From: Prochlorococcus sp. AG-412-P08 | GTDB lineage: Bacteria; Cyanobacteriota; Cyanobacteriia; PCC-6307; Cyanobiaceae | Reading direction: 5' to 3' | NCBI GenBank assembly: GCA_003214695.1 | Contig: QCLI01000009.1 | Coordinates: forward strand, 1-48,132 | Length of the DNA stretch: 48,132 bases | Shown here: piece after piece, positions 8,508 to 17,761 of the stretch | How positions within the stretch are numbered: the first letter of the stretch is position 1 | How the letters are laid out: every line of letters starts with the position of its first letter | The notes under the pieces: model-generated | What the model was told of the DNA's origin: nothing | Database searches by the model: none | What the model saw: only the letters and a program-made list of their open reading frames with translations | Translations under genes and position numbers: made by a program

Positions 8508-8785
8508 TGCCTAAACCTAAAAAAATAAAGGATGAATCTTCCTTGTCTCAAGAAAGAAAAAAGGCATTATATAAAGATAAATTGATCATTCAGGAATTAT
8601 CTTATGAGGAATCATTAGAAAAATTAAATACTTTATTAAGCAAGCTTCAGAATGAATCACTTCATATAGATGATTTGAAAATAAGCTATCTTCAAGCAAC
8701 TTTATATCTGGAGCATTGTGAGAAGTTATTAAACACTATTGAACAAGAAGTGGTTGAACTAGAAATTGATGAATCTCCCCTATAA
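8507..8785 (+). CDS. xseB: exodeoxyribonuclease VII small subunit
   Basis: 92 residues, helical and charged. The core SYEESLEKLNTLLSKLQNES, then L-x-I-D-D-L-K-x-S-Y-x-x-A, is the XseB signature. The N-terminal 28 residues are a Lys-rich extension. The gene overlaps the xseA stop by one base, and the two subunits form one complex. Confidence 0.93.
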   Translation: MPKPKKIKDESSLSQERKKALYKDKLIIQELSYEESLEKLNTLLSKLQNESLHIDDLKISYLQATLYLEHCEKLLNTIEQEVVELEIDESPL

Positions 8786-8798
8786 GGTAAATAGCAAA

Positions 8799-9128
8799 TT
8801 AGTCAGTTTCTTCTGCACTAATATCTATTGTTGCTGAACTAGCAGGTATATTAAATTCAGAACTATCTTTATCTAACTTTTGATTTGAGCCACAAATTGG
8901 ACATAATGCTGATTCTGAAAAATAATTTGCCCCACAATTTCCACAGCTTTTTATATTTGCCTTGATCTTCCTCCAACTTAACCAACCAACTCCACTAATT
9001 AATATAGCAGCCAGAAATATTATGACCATTAATCCACCTGCTATATCTATAAAAAATCTTCCAGCAGAGGTTGGTAGCAGAAAAATAAATATAATACTTA
9101 GCCAGATAAATGTTGAGGCCTTGTTCAT
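8799..9128 (-). CDS. membrane protein with C-terminal zinc ribbon
   Basis: 109 residues. Two hydrophobic spans (about 7-24 and 28-52) are followed by a zinc ribbon with two Cys pairs (CGNCG and CPICG, 14 residues apart) and an acidic tail. No specific family is recognised. The ATG overlaps the stop of the upstream YihY-like gene by 4 bp, so the two membrane proteins are translated from one message. The zinc ribbon faces the cytoplasm if the spans form a hairpin. Confidence 0.7.
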   Translation of the reverse strand: MNKASTFIWLSIIFIFLLPTSAGRFFIDIAGGLMVIIFLAAILISGVGWLSWRKIKANIKSCGNCGANYFSESALCPICGSNQKLDKDSSEFNIPASSATIDISAEETD

Positions 9129-10066
9129 TTTCTTATAGGGATCAGCTTTTGTTTATTATTTTGATTAATAACATCACTAACTAAACTAATGCTCCAGCAT
9201 TGTCCAAAATAAATAATTAAACCAATTAACCAAATCCAAAGAGTTAAAACTAAAACTCCGCTAATAATTCCATATGCTTGAAAGCGTGAACCTAGAGAAA
9301 GAATGGTTCTAGTCACTGCCGAGTTCAGTAGTGTTAATAAAGTACCAATCATGATTGATCCAGGAATAAGAGGTCTAATAGGGACCCTGCGCCTTGGGAC
9401 TAATGCTTGAAGTAAAAATGCCATTATGCTAAACCCAAGCAAGGGCAAGATTATTTGCCCTGCTTCAATCAATGGTATTTTAGATAAAGCGTCAGTTAAT
9501 TTTGGACTAGTATATTTCAGCTCTGTCCAAACTCCACTAGGAATCATTCGCAGATAGGAACTAATCTCATCAAGAACCATTAGTACTCCTACTAATAAGA
9601 TAACTAGAAAAGCTTCAACTCTATTTCGAATTAGCCTGAAAGCTTGCATTCGCAATGGTATTGGACTTGTTTTTAAAGGCAATGCATCTTCCCAGAGCCT
9701 ATCTGCTCCTCTTTGTAGAGTTAAATATGCATTGCCTGCAGTGATAATTAAAAATACTGCACCAAGAAGACCTGCCCCAAATCCTTGATTCACTAGTTTT
9801 GCGAGTGTTGTTTCTACTAGTCCAACCACTGAGGGAGGTAATACTTGTGCTGCCAATCCAATAATTTGTTGATCTAGACCTTGCTGCTTTCCTAGGAACC
9901 AAGAGGCTGAAGATAGTGAAATGATTAATATTGGAAAGAAAGACTGTAATGTGTAATATGCAAAAGCAGCACTGAGATCAACGCAATCACAACGATTCCA
10001 CCTTTGAGAGGCTTGCCATAAACTTTTAAGAAACCATTTGATGTGTCTTTTCCAGTTAAATACCAC
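9125..10066 (-). CDS. YihY/BrkB family inner-membrane protein
   Basis: 313 residues with about six membrane spans. The N-terminal block CVDLSAAFAYYTLQSFFPIL is the family hallmark (normally D-x-x-L-S-A-A-L-A-F-Y-x-x-x-S-L-x-P). The old name RNase BN for this family is wrong; the function is still unclear, with envelope or transport roles suggested. The gene is first in a two-gene unit, overlapping the zinc-ribbon gene by 4 bp. A 138-bp A+T-rich gap separates it from the inositol-monophosphatase-like gene. Confidence 0.88.
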   Translation of the reverse strand: MVFNWKRHIKWFLKSLWQASQRWNRCDCVDLSAAFAYYTLQSFFPILIISLSSASWFLGKQQGLDQQIIGLAAQVLPPSVVGLVETTLAKLVNQGFGAGLLGAVFLIITAGNAYLTLQRGADRLWEDALPLKTSPIPLRMQAFRLIRNRVEAFLVILLVGVLMVLDEISSYLRMIPSGVWTELKYTSPKLTDALSKIPLIEAGQIILPLLGFSIMAFLLQALVPRRRVPIRPLIPGSIMIGTLLTLLNSAVTRTILSLGSRFQAYGIISGVLVLTLWIWLIGLIIYFGQCWSISLVSDVINQNNKQKLIPIRK

Positions 10067-10204
10067 TCTTGTTTCGTATCAGATTCTTTAACCTTAGTCT
10101 AAATAAGGAAAAATGATTAGTATAATGGTCTTAACTTATATTGTTAAAAGTAGTAAATATATTACTAATTAACTTGGTAATATAAGAATTTTTAATTGAA
10201 CTAT

Positions 10205-10996
10205 TTACTTCATTAATATTTCTCCCCATGGAACAAGTCTTTCTAACCCATGTTTCGAACTAGCTGCTATTAATGGAAAATTAACTGAACTAAGATCTTC
10301 ACCTTTCTTCAGATTATTGGGGTCAATATCTAGCCAGTTTATATAACAACCTATTTCTAATAAGATTAACCATGCAGCTGCTATATCCCATATTTTAGGA
10401 GTGGATTCTAGAGCTCCAAAAGTTTGACCAGTGGCAACACTAGTCATGTTTAAGCTAGATACTCCTAGGAGCCTTATCTTCCCAGGGAATCGTTTGTCAG
10501 GTTGCTTTTGTAAAACACTTATTGATCGACTACAAACAGAAACACAATCACTTTTGGAACTTATTGCCCTTTCGTTTCTTTTTTTACTATTGATCCATAC
10601 CCCTTTATTTTTTATTGCAATGATTCTTTTTTTAAGTGGAGGTATATCCAAAATAGCTGTTTCAGGCTTTCCTTCTACAAAACGAGCTATTGAGATTGCC
10701 CAATAAGGTATTCCAGCGGCAAAATTTGTAGTTCCATCTAAGGGGTCCACGACCCAATAGGCATTTGTAGAAGGTATTATTTTAGACCCTTCTTCACTCA
10801 AAATACCTTCTTGATTATTAGTGATTCTTGAGATTCCTTTAACAATATGTTCATCACTCCAGCGATCACAGCTTGTTATTAAGCTTCCATCAGGTTTTAG
10901 TTCAGAATTAATTTGACCAAAATCTTGCAATTGTCGCTCAGCTACTTCATTTACTAAATTGTGTAATGAATCAAATTGTTCATTATTAAGTTCCAT
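10205..10996 (-). CDS. inositol monophosphatase family protein (SuhB/HisN-like)
   Basis: 263 residues from the ATG at 10996. It has the Li-sensitive phosphatase motifs: E-E-G at 68-70, WVVDPLDGTTNF at 81-92 with Asp84 and Asp87 as metal ligands, and the second motif KIWDIAAAWLIL near 215. Cyanobacterial members act on inositol phosphates, fructose bisphosphate or histidinol phosphate; the sequence does not decide which. An upstream in-frame ATG at 11041 would overlap the end of tolC by 19 bp and adds no family residues, so I prefer 10996, which leaves a 26-bp gap after tolC on the same strand. Confidence 0.88.
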   Translation of the reverse strand: MELNNEQFDSLHNLVNEVAERQLQDFGQINSELKPDGSLITSCDRWSDEHIVKGISRITNNQEGILSEEGSKIIPSTNAYWVVDPLDGTTNFAAGIPYWAISIARFVEGKPETAILDIPPLKKRIIAIKNKGVWINSKKRNERAISSKSDCVSVCSRSISVLQKQPDKRFPGKIRLLGVSSLNMTSVATGQTFGALESTPKIWDIAAAWLILLEIGCYINWLDIDPNNLKKGEDLSSVNFPLIAASSKHGLERLVPWGEILMK

Positions 10997-11022
10997 GATT
11001 AGATCTTTTCCCATAATATTAA

Positions 11023-12672
11023 CTAGGAAAGCTCCATGCAAGAATCTATATTTAATGATAAGTGATTAACATGCCCATTGTCCTTTCTTTTCTTAATACT
11101 TGAATTATTTCTGGATATTTTCTTTGTGCAATCCTTGAATCCTTTGAGACCGGTTTTACTCCGCAAACTAATTATATGGATATTGTAGTCAGTTAAAGCT
11201 TGGATATGATTTACTTCTGCTTGAGTTAGATCTCTTTGATTATTAACAACTTCGCGTTGAGTTGTAATTCCGGCTTTTAATCTTAGAACAGAAAGCCTTA
11301 ATGATTCTTTCGCTGATTGTATAGCATCTGATGAATTTTTTATATTTTCCTTTGCTATATTGAGTTTAAAGAAGTTTTCTTCGATTTCTTTTCTTATTTC
11401 ACTTTTCTTTATTGCAAGCTCAGCTTGCACTTCTTTTACTTTTTCTTTACTTGCATAATATTTCGCTTTTCCATAACCACCATCAAATATAGGCCAATCG
11501 AATTGAATTCCTATAGTTGTATTTGTACTATTGATATTATTCTCATACCTTGGAGACGCAACTCCTATTTCGCCTTTTGCTATATAACCATCAATCGAAT
11601 TATATACTGAGACCTTTGGCTTATTACTTGAACTAGCTATATTTGCTTTGTTATTATTTATTGATATGCCTAATTTGATACTATCTAGCTCTTCTCTATA
11701 TTTATGACCTTTAATAATACTTTGTTCAAGTCCAGTATCCCAGAAGCCAATTATCTTTGGAACTGAATCAATTGTTGGAATTGTGTTGGATTTTAGGTTG
11801 AGTAATTGAGATAATTTGCGCTCATTTATTTTCTTATAGCCAATTTTTTCTACTAATAATTGCTTATCCTTAGAGAGCTGAGTTTTGGATTCCAGAACAT
11901 CAAAACTTGACCCTAAACCCGAACTCTTTCTAATAATTGCCTCTTTCAAGGAAGTTTCAGAAAATTTTATTGAATCCCTCGCAATTCGTATCTCCTGAAT
12001 AGATTTTTGTAAATTGAAGAATTGAATATAAGTATCTAAAAGTAATTGACGGTATTTGATTGAATAGGCTAAACGTGCTTTTTCAAATTGATCCCTTGCT
12101 AATTCAATTTGTGGAATTCTAGAAGGATTAATTAGATCCCATTTTAGTGTTGCTTTTAAGCTTGCTTTTGCCTGCTTGTTTGAAGTATTTATTGACAAAT
12201 CATTATATGTATTACCATCTATATATTGAGGAAAGCCTGTACTAGAAATATTAAAATTAGGGTACCATGCTGACACTTCACTCCTTAGTAAATACCTTGC
12301 TTCTTCAATTCTTATTGCTATTACCTTTAATTCATTACTATTATTTCTTATTAAATCTTCAATTTGTTCTAGCTTAATTAGTGTCTTATTTTTAACATTA
12401 TTACTCACACCTTCTTTTCTTATATTTTTGTTTGGATCTAGGGGAGGAAATGAATTTATCTCCTCATTTTGCTTTTCCCCCTTATTTAATTTTCTTGTTA
12501 AATCATTATCATCATCTAGTTTTGTCCAAGTGATATCACCAGAGTGATACCTCTTTTGTGTATTAATTACTTCTGCTTTGACTAAATTAATAGAGGAATA
12601 TGAAAAAATATATAAGAAGAGTAAGCTCTTAGTCATATGGATAAAATTATTTGCCTTTCTATAATTTCTCAT
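11023..12672 (-). CDS. TolC-like outer-membrane efflux protein
   Basis: 549 residues. A signal sequence with hydrophobic core SLLFLYIFSY begins after Met13, which could be the true start. About 80 polar residues follow, then two TolC-type repeats of long coiled-coil helices and short beta strands. The C-terminal repeat has the typical end of the outer-membrane factor family (RDLTQAEVNHIQALTDYNI). Such proteins form the exit duct for type I secretion or RND/MFP pumps. It starts 3 bp after the radical-SAM gene, so the two are surely co-transcribed. No partner pump is in the window. Confidence 0.87.
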   Translation of the reverse strand: MRNYRKANNFIHMTKSLLFLYIFSYSSINLVKAEVINTQKRYHSGDITWTKLDDDNDLTRKLNKGEKQNEEINSFPPLDPNKNIRKEGVSNNVKNKTLIKLEQIEDLIRNNSNELKVIAIRIEEARYLLRSEVSAWYPNFNISSTGFPQYIDGNTYNDLSINTSNKQAKASLKATLKWDLINPSRIPQIELARDQFEKARLAYSIKYRQLLLDTYIQFFNLQKSIQEIRIARDSIKFSETSLKEAIIRKSSGLGSSFDVLESKTQLSKDKQLLVEKIGYKKINERKLSQLLNLKSNTIPTIDSVPKIIGFWDTGLEQSIIKGHKYREELDSIKLGISINNNKANIASSSNKPKVSVYNSIDGYIAKGEIGVASPRYENNINSTNTTIGIQFDWPIFDGGYGKAKYYASKEKVKEVQAELAIKKSEIRKEIEENFFKLNIAKENIKNSSDAIQSAKESLRLSVLRLKAGITTQREVVNNQRDLTQAEVNHIQALTDYNIHIISLRSKTGLKGFKDCTKKISRNNSSIKKRKDNGHVNHLSLNIDSCMELS

Positions 12673-12675
12673 GAA

Positions 12676-14061
12676 TTAATCCTTGATCAAAGTTTTAACA
12701 AAATCATCAGGAGATGATATTATTTTAATTGTAATTTCAAGAGTTTTTTCGACTGTTTTAACAGTCATATCATCTAGGAATGTTGCTTCCCCATGTTTGA
12801 GCATTATTGAAGGTAATAGTAGCTCCTCCCCAAGTTCTTTATCTTTAAGACCAGTAATTATATCTTGACCAGTCAGCAGTCCAGTAACAACATTCTCTTT
12901 ACCCCAGTATGGACTTTTAAGTCCAAATAGCTTTAGAGATAGTCCTTCAATTTGATTCATCCTTTTTGCTATAGGACATAAAGCCGTTTCTACTAGTTTA
13001 CCTACTACCCAGCTGCAATTTTTCTTTTTTGAGATTTTTTCTGGCAGTTTTCTTGTGGCTTTTTCCATATTTTCTAGAAATGAACGAATACTACCCACCC
13101 CGTTCTCTTCTTGAGGCAGATCCTCGTATTCGAGTCTTGATGGCAGTGGTTGATGGGATAACAAATACCACTCATCTGATAGCCATGCAAAGCGCCTTCC
13201 AATAGAAGATTGGTAAGTCTTTTGAAGCGTTTCTACCAATTGAATAACTTTCTTTGCGCATTCTTTATCTACAGGTTTGAGACTATCATCTGATGGACGG
13301 AATTTTGTTAATCCAACTGGAACAACTGCAGCAGATAGTACCGTTGGCCAATCACCCTGAGCATAGAAATATAGATCATTGAGTGTTTTTTCAAGATTGT
13401 CAGAATCATTTAAATCAGGGCATACAACTATCTGTGCGTGCAATTGCAGCTTTCTTTCTGAGAACCATTTTATTTGCTGCATAATTGACCCTGCCCTATT
13501 ATTTTTAAGTAATTTCGCTCTTAGACTGGAGTCAGTTGAATGTACTGAGACAAATAAAGGAGACAAGCGTTGGTGCTCAATTCTTTGCCAATCTTTTTCC
13601 CTTAGATTCGTTAGCGTTAGATAGGAGCCATATAAAAAACTCATTCGATAATCATCGTCTTTTAGATAGAGAGTTTTTCTATGTCCTTTCGGTTGTTGAT
13701 CAATAAAGCAAAAAGAACAATGATTATTGCATTGCTTAAGACCATCAAATAATACTTCCTTAAATACTAGACCTAAGTCATCATCTAGATTTTTATCGAG
13801 TTGAATCTTATGGAGCTTGTCATCATGATCTAGGACTTCAATCTCCAACTGCTCTTCTGCAATTAAATATTTATAATCAATGAGATCTCTTGGTTGAATG
13901 CCATTGATCGATAATAATTTGTCTCCTGGCTGAAAACCTAAATCTTGTCCTATGGAGTTTCTTTGAACAGCTTCTATTAAAGCTGGTTGCACTGGAGGCT
14001 CCCTTAGGGATTTTTCTCTAAGGGAAGAAAATGCTTTTTCTTGAGGACGTTCATTCCACAC
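12676..14061 (-). CDS. PDZ plus radical-SAM protein, TIGR03279/DUF512 family
   Basis: 461 residues. An N-terminal PDZ-like domain (about 24-85: GQDLGFQPGDKLLSINGIQP) is followed by a CxxxCxxC cluster in KQCNNHCSFCFIDQQPKG, the iron-sulfur site of a radical-SAM-like enzyme, and then the DUF512 region. This combination is the cyanobacterial TIGR03279 family, for which no reaction is known. Its position 3 bp before tolC is notable. The order PDZ, FeS, DUF512 is complete and the length is normal. The start at 14061 gives a short extra N terminus before the PDZ domain. Confidence 0.85.
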   Translation of the reverse strand: MWNERPQEKAFSSLREKSLREPPVQPALIEAVQRNSIGQDLGFQPGDKLLSINGIQPRDLIDYKYLIAEEQLEIEVLDHDDKLHKIQLDKNLDDDLGLVFKEVLFDGLKQCNNHCSFCFIDQQPKGHRKTLYLKDDDYRMSFLYGSYLTLTNLREKDWQRIEHQRLSPLFVSVHSTDSSLRAKLLKNNRAGSIMQQIKWFSERKLQLHAQIVVCPDLNDSDNLEKTLNDLYFYAQGDWPTVLSAAVVPVGLTKFRPSDDSLKPVDKECAKKVIQLVETLQKTYQSSIGRRFAWLSDEWYLLSHQPLPSRLEYEDLPQEENGVGSIRSFLENMEKATRKLPEKISKKKNCSWVVGKLVETALCPIAKRMNQIEGLSLKLFGLKSPYWGKENVVTGLLTGQDIITGLKDKELGEELLLPSIMLKHGEATFLDDMTVKTVEKTLEITIKIISSPDDFVKTLIKD

Positions 14062-14410
14062 CGATTAAATAATCTTTGCTTGAGTTTGCCTTGTTACTGC
14101 ATTATTTTGCCACGATTAAGAGACTAGTTTGAAGACTCCAACAAATATAGAACCTTATAGTTTTTTTATTCTTCTAGTAAGTTGAGGCGTTAAAAAGTAA
14201 AGTCTTGGGAAATATTATTTATTTAGTATTATTGAGTTTAGCTTTTGGGATCTTGCTGAGCGTTTGATCTCACTATGGCCCTCTTCTTCGTTAACAATTT
14301 AAATTTATTTAGTCCTGAGCAATTTTTTCGCTACTAAAGATATCTCAGCGTTTTCAGAGGGATATTTATCTAGGCCTAGAACATTACGATTCTGGGCAGG
14401 TGCTCTTGTA
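14062..14410. other. divergent intergenic region, 349 bp
   Basis: Separates the minus-strand radical-SAM gene from the plus-strand DUF3120 gene. It is A+T-rich with T tracts. Two tiny open frames occur: 14275-14337 would give 20 residues, and another frame near 14194 would give about 20 hydrophobic residues. Neither matches a known small photosystem protein. The frame of the DUF3120 gene is open from 14303, without ATG, GTG or TTG before 14411. Confidence 0.5.
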
Positions 14411-15043
14411 GTGCTACCAGTTTTTCTTCAGGCTCCTTGGGTCCATTTTTATCCACTTTCAGCACTGTTGTTTACTTTTGTTCTTACTGGTTTTGGGATA
14501 GTACTCGGCGAGTTTGTTTCTGGTAAATGGTTTAGTATTGGCTCTCTAATGATCGGTGTTAGTGGTAGTTGGCTTGGGGGTTGTTTGTTCTGGGGTTGGT
14601 TGAGAATGCATCCTGCATTGCATTTACCTGTTGAAGCAGTGGCAGTCCCTTTAGCTTGTGTTGGCTTGACGACAAAATGGAGAATGGGTGCAGGCTTTTA
14701 TTTGTCTTGTTTGTTGGGGACGGCGTTTACTGACTTGATGATGCTTTTGACTGGGGTAATGAGTTCTTGGCCTGATGTAGTTTCAGCACCTATGGAGGAA
14801 GGAGCTAAGAAGTTAAATGACATTTCTCTGCATTTATTTAATCCTTTTACTTTGCTTTTACTTAGCTTGGCAGCGTTGATGATATTGCTTATATCTAATG
14901 AAATGAATAAAAGAGGAACACTTAATTCTCCTGCTGGAGGGGCTTGGCTTGTTGCTGGAGCGGCTTTAACAACAACACTTTGGGTTGATGGATTATTTTT
15001 AATTACCACTCTCTTAGAACCCAAATTAAGTGGATTGATATAG
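14411..15043 (+). CDS. DUF3120 family membrane protein
   Basis: 210 residues from GTG at 14411, with about six membrane spans and few charged residues. The block VFLQAPWVHFYPLSALLF and the following GIVLGEF-WFSIGSLMIGVSGSWLGGC are characteristic of DUF3120, a cyanobacterial membrane family of unknown function. The open frame continues upstream to 14303 and the upstream residues (RTLRFWAGALV) look like the start of the first span, so the true N terminus may use a rare ATT (14303) or CTG (14315). The gene ends 18 bp before nadB and is probably co-transcribed with it. Confidence 0.78.
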   Translation: MLPVFLQAPWVHFYPLSALLFTFVLTGFGIVLGEFVSGKWFSIGSLMIGVSGSWLGGCLFWGWLRMHPALHLPVEAVAVPLACVGLTTKWRMGAGFYLSCLLGTAFTDLMMLLTGVMSSWPDVVSAPMEEGAKKLNDISLHLFNPFTLLLLSLAALMILLISNEMNKRGTLNSPAGGAWLVAGAALTTTLWVDGLFLITTLLEPKLSGLI

Positions 15044-15061
15044 GAGGCATTAATAATTTGT

Positions 15062-16729
15062 ATGGATGTTGCTATTAATTCAAATCCTATTGCTGTTGGA
15101 TCTTGGGATGTAGTTGTTATAGGTGCTGGTGCAGCTGGTTTAATGACCTGTTTAGAGCTTCCATCTCATCTCAAGGTATTACTTGTCAATCGCAATACAA
15201 GCAAACGGTCTGCGAGTCGATGGGCTCAAGGGGGTATTGCTGCAGTGACTCGAAGAGAAGATAGCTTGCAAAGTCATGAGCAAGATACCTTGCGAGCAGG
15301 AGCTGGTTTGTGCGATGCAGATGCAGTGCAAATGCTGGTTAGAAAAGCCCCCCAATGTGTTGAAAGGCTGCAAGCATTGGGGATGGAGTTTGATAGAGAT
15401 TTAAATGGACTCTCTACTACTTTAGAAGCTGCGCATAGTTTTAGAAGAGTGTTGCATGTTCAAGATCGAACTGGCAGAGCATTAGTTGACATTCTTAGAG
15501 ACCAAGTAGAGAAAAAATCTAATGTGTTGCATCGACGAGGTGTCAGGGTTACTCAACTTTGGGTCAAGAATAATTGTTGCTGTGGAGTTCAAGTCTTAGA
15601 TGGACCATTTCTCTATTGGATTCATTCACGGGCAGTCGTTTTGGCGTCTGGAGGAGGAGGTCATTTATTTGCTAACACTACTAATCCCGCACAAGCTTCC
15701 GGAGAAGGATTGGCGTTGGCTTGGAAAGCTGGAGCATCAATAGAAGACCTTGAATTTTTCCAATTCCATCCAACTGCACTAAAGCTAGAAGGCGCGCCTT
15801 CGTTTTTGATTTCTGAAGCTGTCCGAGGCGAAGGGGGAGTCTTAGTGGATTGTTTTGGAAATAGTCCAGTTGCTCATCTAACAAAACGTGACCTTTCGGT
15901 TAGGGATCAAGTAAGTAGAGCACTAGTTCATTCAATGCAATCTCAAGACGCCAATCATGTAGGACTTGATTTGAAGCGGATTCCTTCTGAGATTCTTCAA
16001 GCACGTTTCCCTTGGATTATTCAACAATGTCGAGAATTTGGCATTGATCCGATGAAGACTTTGATCCCTGTCGCGCCAGCAGCACATTATTGGATGGGTG
16101 GTGTCGCAACTAATTTACAAGCTGCAACTAGTCTCCCAGGTTTATATGCAGTAGGGGAAGTTGCCTGTACTGGTGTTCATGGAGCAAATAGACTTGCAAG
16201 CAATTCCTTATTGGAGTGTTTGGTATTTGCTGGACAAATGTCTGAAATAGAGCTTGTGGATTTTTCGCCTAAGGCCAAATCTCCTAAGAAATGTTTTGCA
16301 GTTGATTCTTCTAATGATTTATATGATCTATTAAGTGAAGAGGATTTGAGATTATCTATTGATGAACTCAGAAAGTTGTTTTGGCGAGAGGCAGGAGTTG
16401 AGCGAACACCTAAAGGAATGCAAGCTGCCTTGAAATCTATAGAAACCAACTTTGACTCTTCATCTAAGCATCCTTTATTAGCTTTAATTTATTATCAACC
16501 AACAGATGATTATAATTACTTTAATGAACCTACAAGGAAGAAGCTGAACTTGATGCTTGATTTAAATCATCGCCTTTTGACAAGCTCACTAACCTTAAAT
16601 GCGTGTCTATTTAGAGAGGAAAGTCGAGGGGGTCATTTTAGGCTAGATGCACCCTCTTCATTGCCCTATTGGCAATGTCACTCAGTCCAGAAGAAAGGTA
16701 AAACTATTAAGACAAGGATTATAAGGTGA
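15062..16729 (+). CDS. nadB: L-aspartate oxidase
   Basis: Flavoenzyme that oxidises L-aspartate to iminoaspartate, the first step of de novo NAD synthesis. 555 residues. FAD-binding VVVIGAGAAGLMT is at about 17-29, RWAQGGIAAV near 53-62, and the C-terminal flavin and substrate motif GVHGANRLASNSLLECL near 370-390. A fumarate-reductase-like C-terminal helical domain follows. The length is normal. The ATG at 15062 follows the upstream DUF3120 stop by 18 bp. NadA and NadC are not in the window. Confidence 0.96.
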   Translation: MDVAINSNPIAVGSWDVVVIGAGAAGLMTCLELPSHLKVLLVNRNTSKRSASRWAQGGIAAVTRREDSLQSHEQDTLRAGAGLCDADAVQMLVRKAPQCVERLQALGMEFDRDLNGLSTTLEAAHSFRRVLHVQDRTGRALVDILRDQVEKKSNVLHRRGVRVTQLWVKNNCCCGVQVLDGPFLYWIHSRAVVLASGGGGHLFANTTNPAQASGEGLALAWKAGASIEDLEFFQFHPTALKLEGAPSFLISEAVRGEGGVLVDCFGNSPVAHLTKRDLSVRDQVSRALVHSMQSQDANHVGLDLKRIPSEILQARFPWIIQQCREFGIDPMKTLIPVAPAAHYWMGGVATNLQAATSLPGLYAVGEVACTGVHGANRLASNSLLECLVFAGQMSEIELVDFSPKAKSPKKCFAVDSSNDLYDLLSEEDLRLSIDELRKLFWREAGVERTPKGMQAALKSIETNFDSSSKHPLLALIYYQPTDDYNYFNEPTRKKLNLMLDLNHRLLTSSLTLNACLFREESRGGHFRLDAPSSLPYWQCHSVQKKGKTIKTRIIR

Positions 16730-16736
16730 ATAAAAG

Positions 16737-17678
16737 TTAGAAATCTCTAGGGCCTTTATAATTACTCCATTCAGCTAACTCTGCAAGACTTTTCACTCCT
16801 GATTCAATTCTTCCATATATTTCCCAAGATGGAAATCCATTAATTCCTTTTGCTTTACAAACCTCTGATTGACTATTCTTACCATCTTCTGCACATTCGA
16901 TACTATTTAATTTCGAGGCAGCTTCTTTCCCAAATAATTCTCTTTGATCGTGACAATGTGGGCACCAATATGCTGAATATTGTACGGCACCAATTTTTTT
17001 AAGATGCTCTGCTAATTGAATAGCAGAAGCACTACTTTTTGAAGAAATAATAGCTGCTGAACCTTCATTGTTTGTAACTTTACCTTTCTTGTCAGGGTCA
17101 ACATAAGAAGACCAAAATAAACTAACTAATAAAATAATAGTGCTTATTATAATACCTCTAAAAATTAAATCTCTTCTTTCTTCCCATCCTCCTCCAGCTA
17201 TTGTTAAAGTTACTATAGAAGTTGATAGTAATGCTGAAAGAATACAGAAAAAACATATTGCTTCAATTTTAAATATCATTACTCCCATAAGTACAAAACT
17301 AAATATAGTCATGCAAGTTGAGATTAAAAATAATCCCCACCAAGCTTTTCTAGAAAAATCCACTGAACTTTTACTTAGCAATGGCAAAAAGGGGATGATT
17401 GAGATAACAAGAATTGCTGAATAGCTTAAAAACCCAAGTAAAGATAATGGAATAGGATGGCCATTAAATTGAAAGGCCGTTCCCCATGCGCTATTTAGAA
17501 CTATGTCACAACCTTGGCTTCCTCCTGGGCAAGAAATTGAGCTAATCCAGCCCCATCTTTGAATGGTGATTGAACCAGTATCTATAACCCCTATTGTGGC
17601 GAGTATCCCTATAAAAACTCTTGCTAATTTGGATCCGTGTTCTTGTCTTCTTCGACTTTTAAGGCGAGCTTTCCCCAT
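16737..17678 (-). CDS. vitamin K epoxide reductase fused to a thioredoxin domain
   Basis: 313 residues. A VKOR membrane domain of about five spans carries the redox Cys pair Cys50/Cys57 (CPGGSQGC) and the quinone-site CxxC at 142-145 (CFFC). A thioredoxin-like domain with CPHC (239-242) follows the last span. In cyanobacteria this fusion makes disulfide bonds in periplasmic or lumenal proteins and passes electrons to quinone. All catalytic cysteines are present. The gene is convergent with nadB (7 bp between stops) and divergent from rimO. Confidence 0.95.
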   Translation of the reverse strand: MGKARLKSRRRQEHGSKLARVFIGILATIGVIDTGSITIQRWGWISSISCPGGSQGCDIVLNSAWGTAFQFNGHPIPLSLLGFLSYSAILVISIIPFLPLLSKSSVDFSRKAWWGLFLISTCMTIFSFVLMGVMIFKIEAICFFCILSALLSTSIVTLTIAGGGWEERRDLIFRGIIISTIILLVSLFWSSYVDPDKKGKVTNNEGSAAIISSKSSASAIQLAEHLKKIGAVQYSAYWCPHCHDQRELFGKEAASKLNSIECAEDGKNSQSEVCKAKGINGFPSWEIYGRIESGVKSLAELAEWSNYKGPRDF

Positions 17679-17761
17679 GTCATATTTTATTGATTTCTTG
17701 ATTCTTACATTTTTTATCGAAATAGTCTTTTGTTTTGAGTTAATACAGTCATAATTTCTTT

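Noticed and set aside
14275-14337. 20-codon frame with ATG upstream of the DUF3120 gene
   Set aside because: Too short and without resemblance to known small photosystem or b6f subunits; could at most be part of a frameshifted start.
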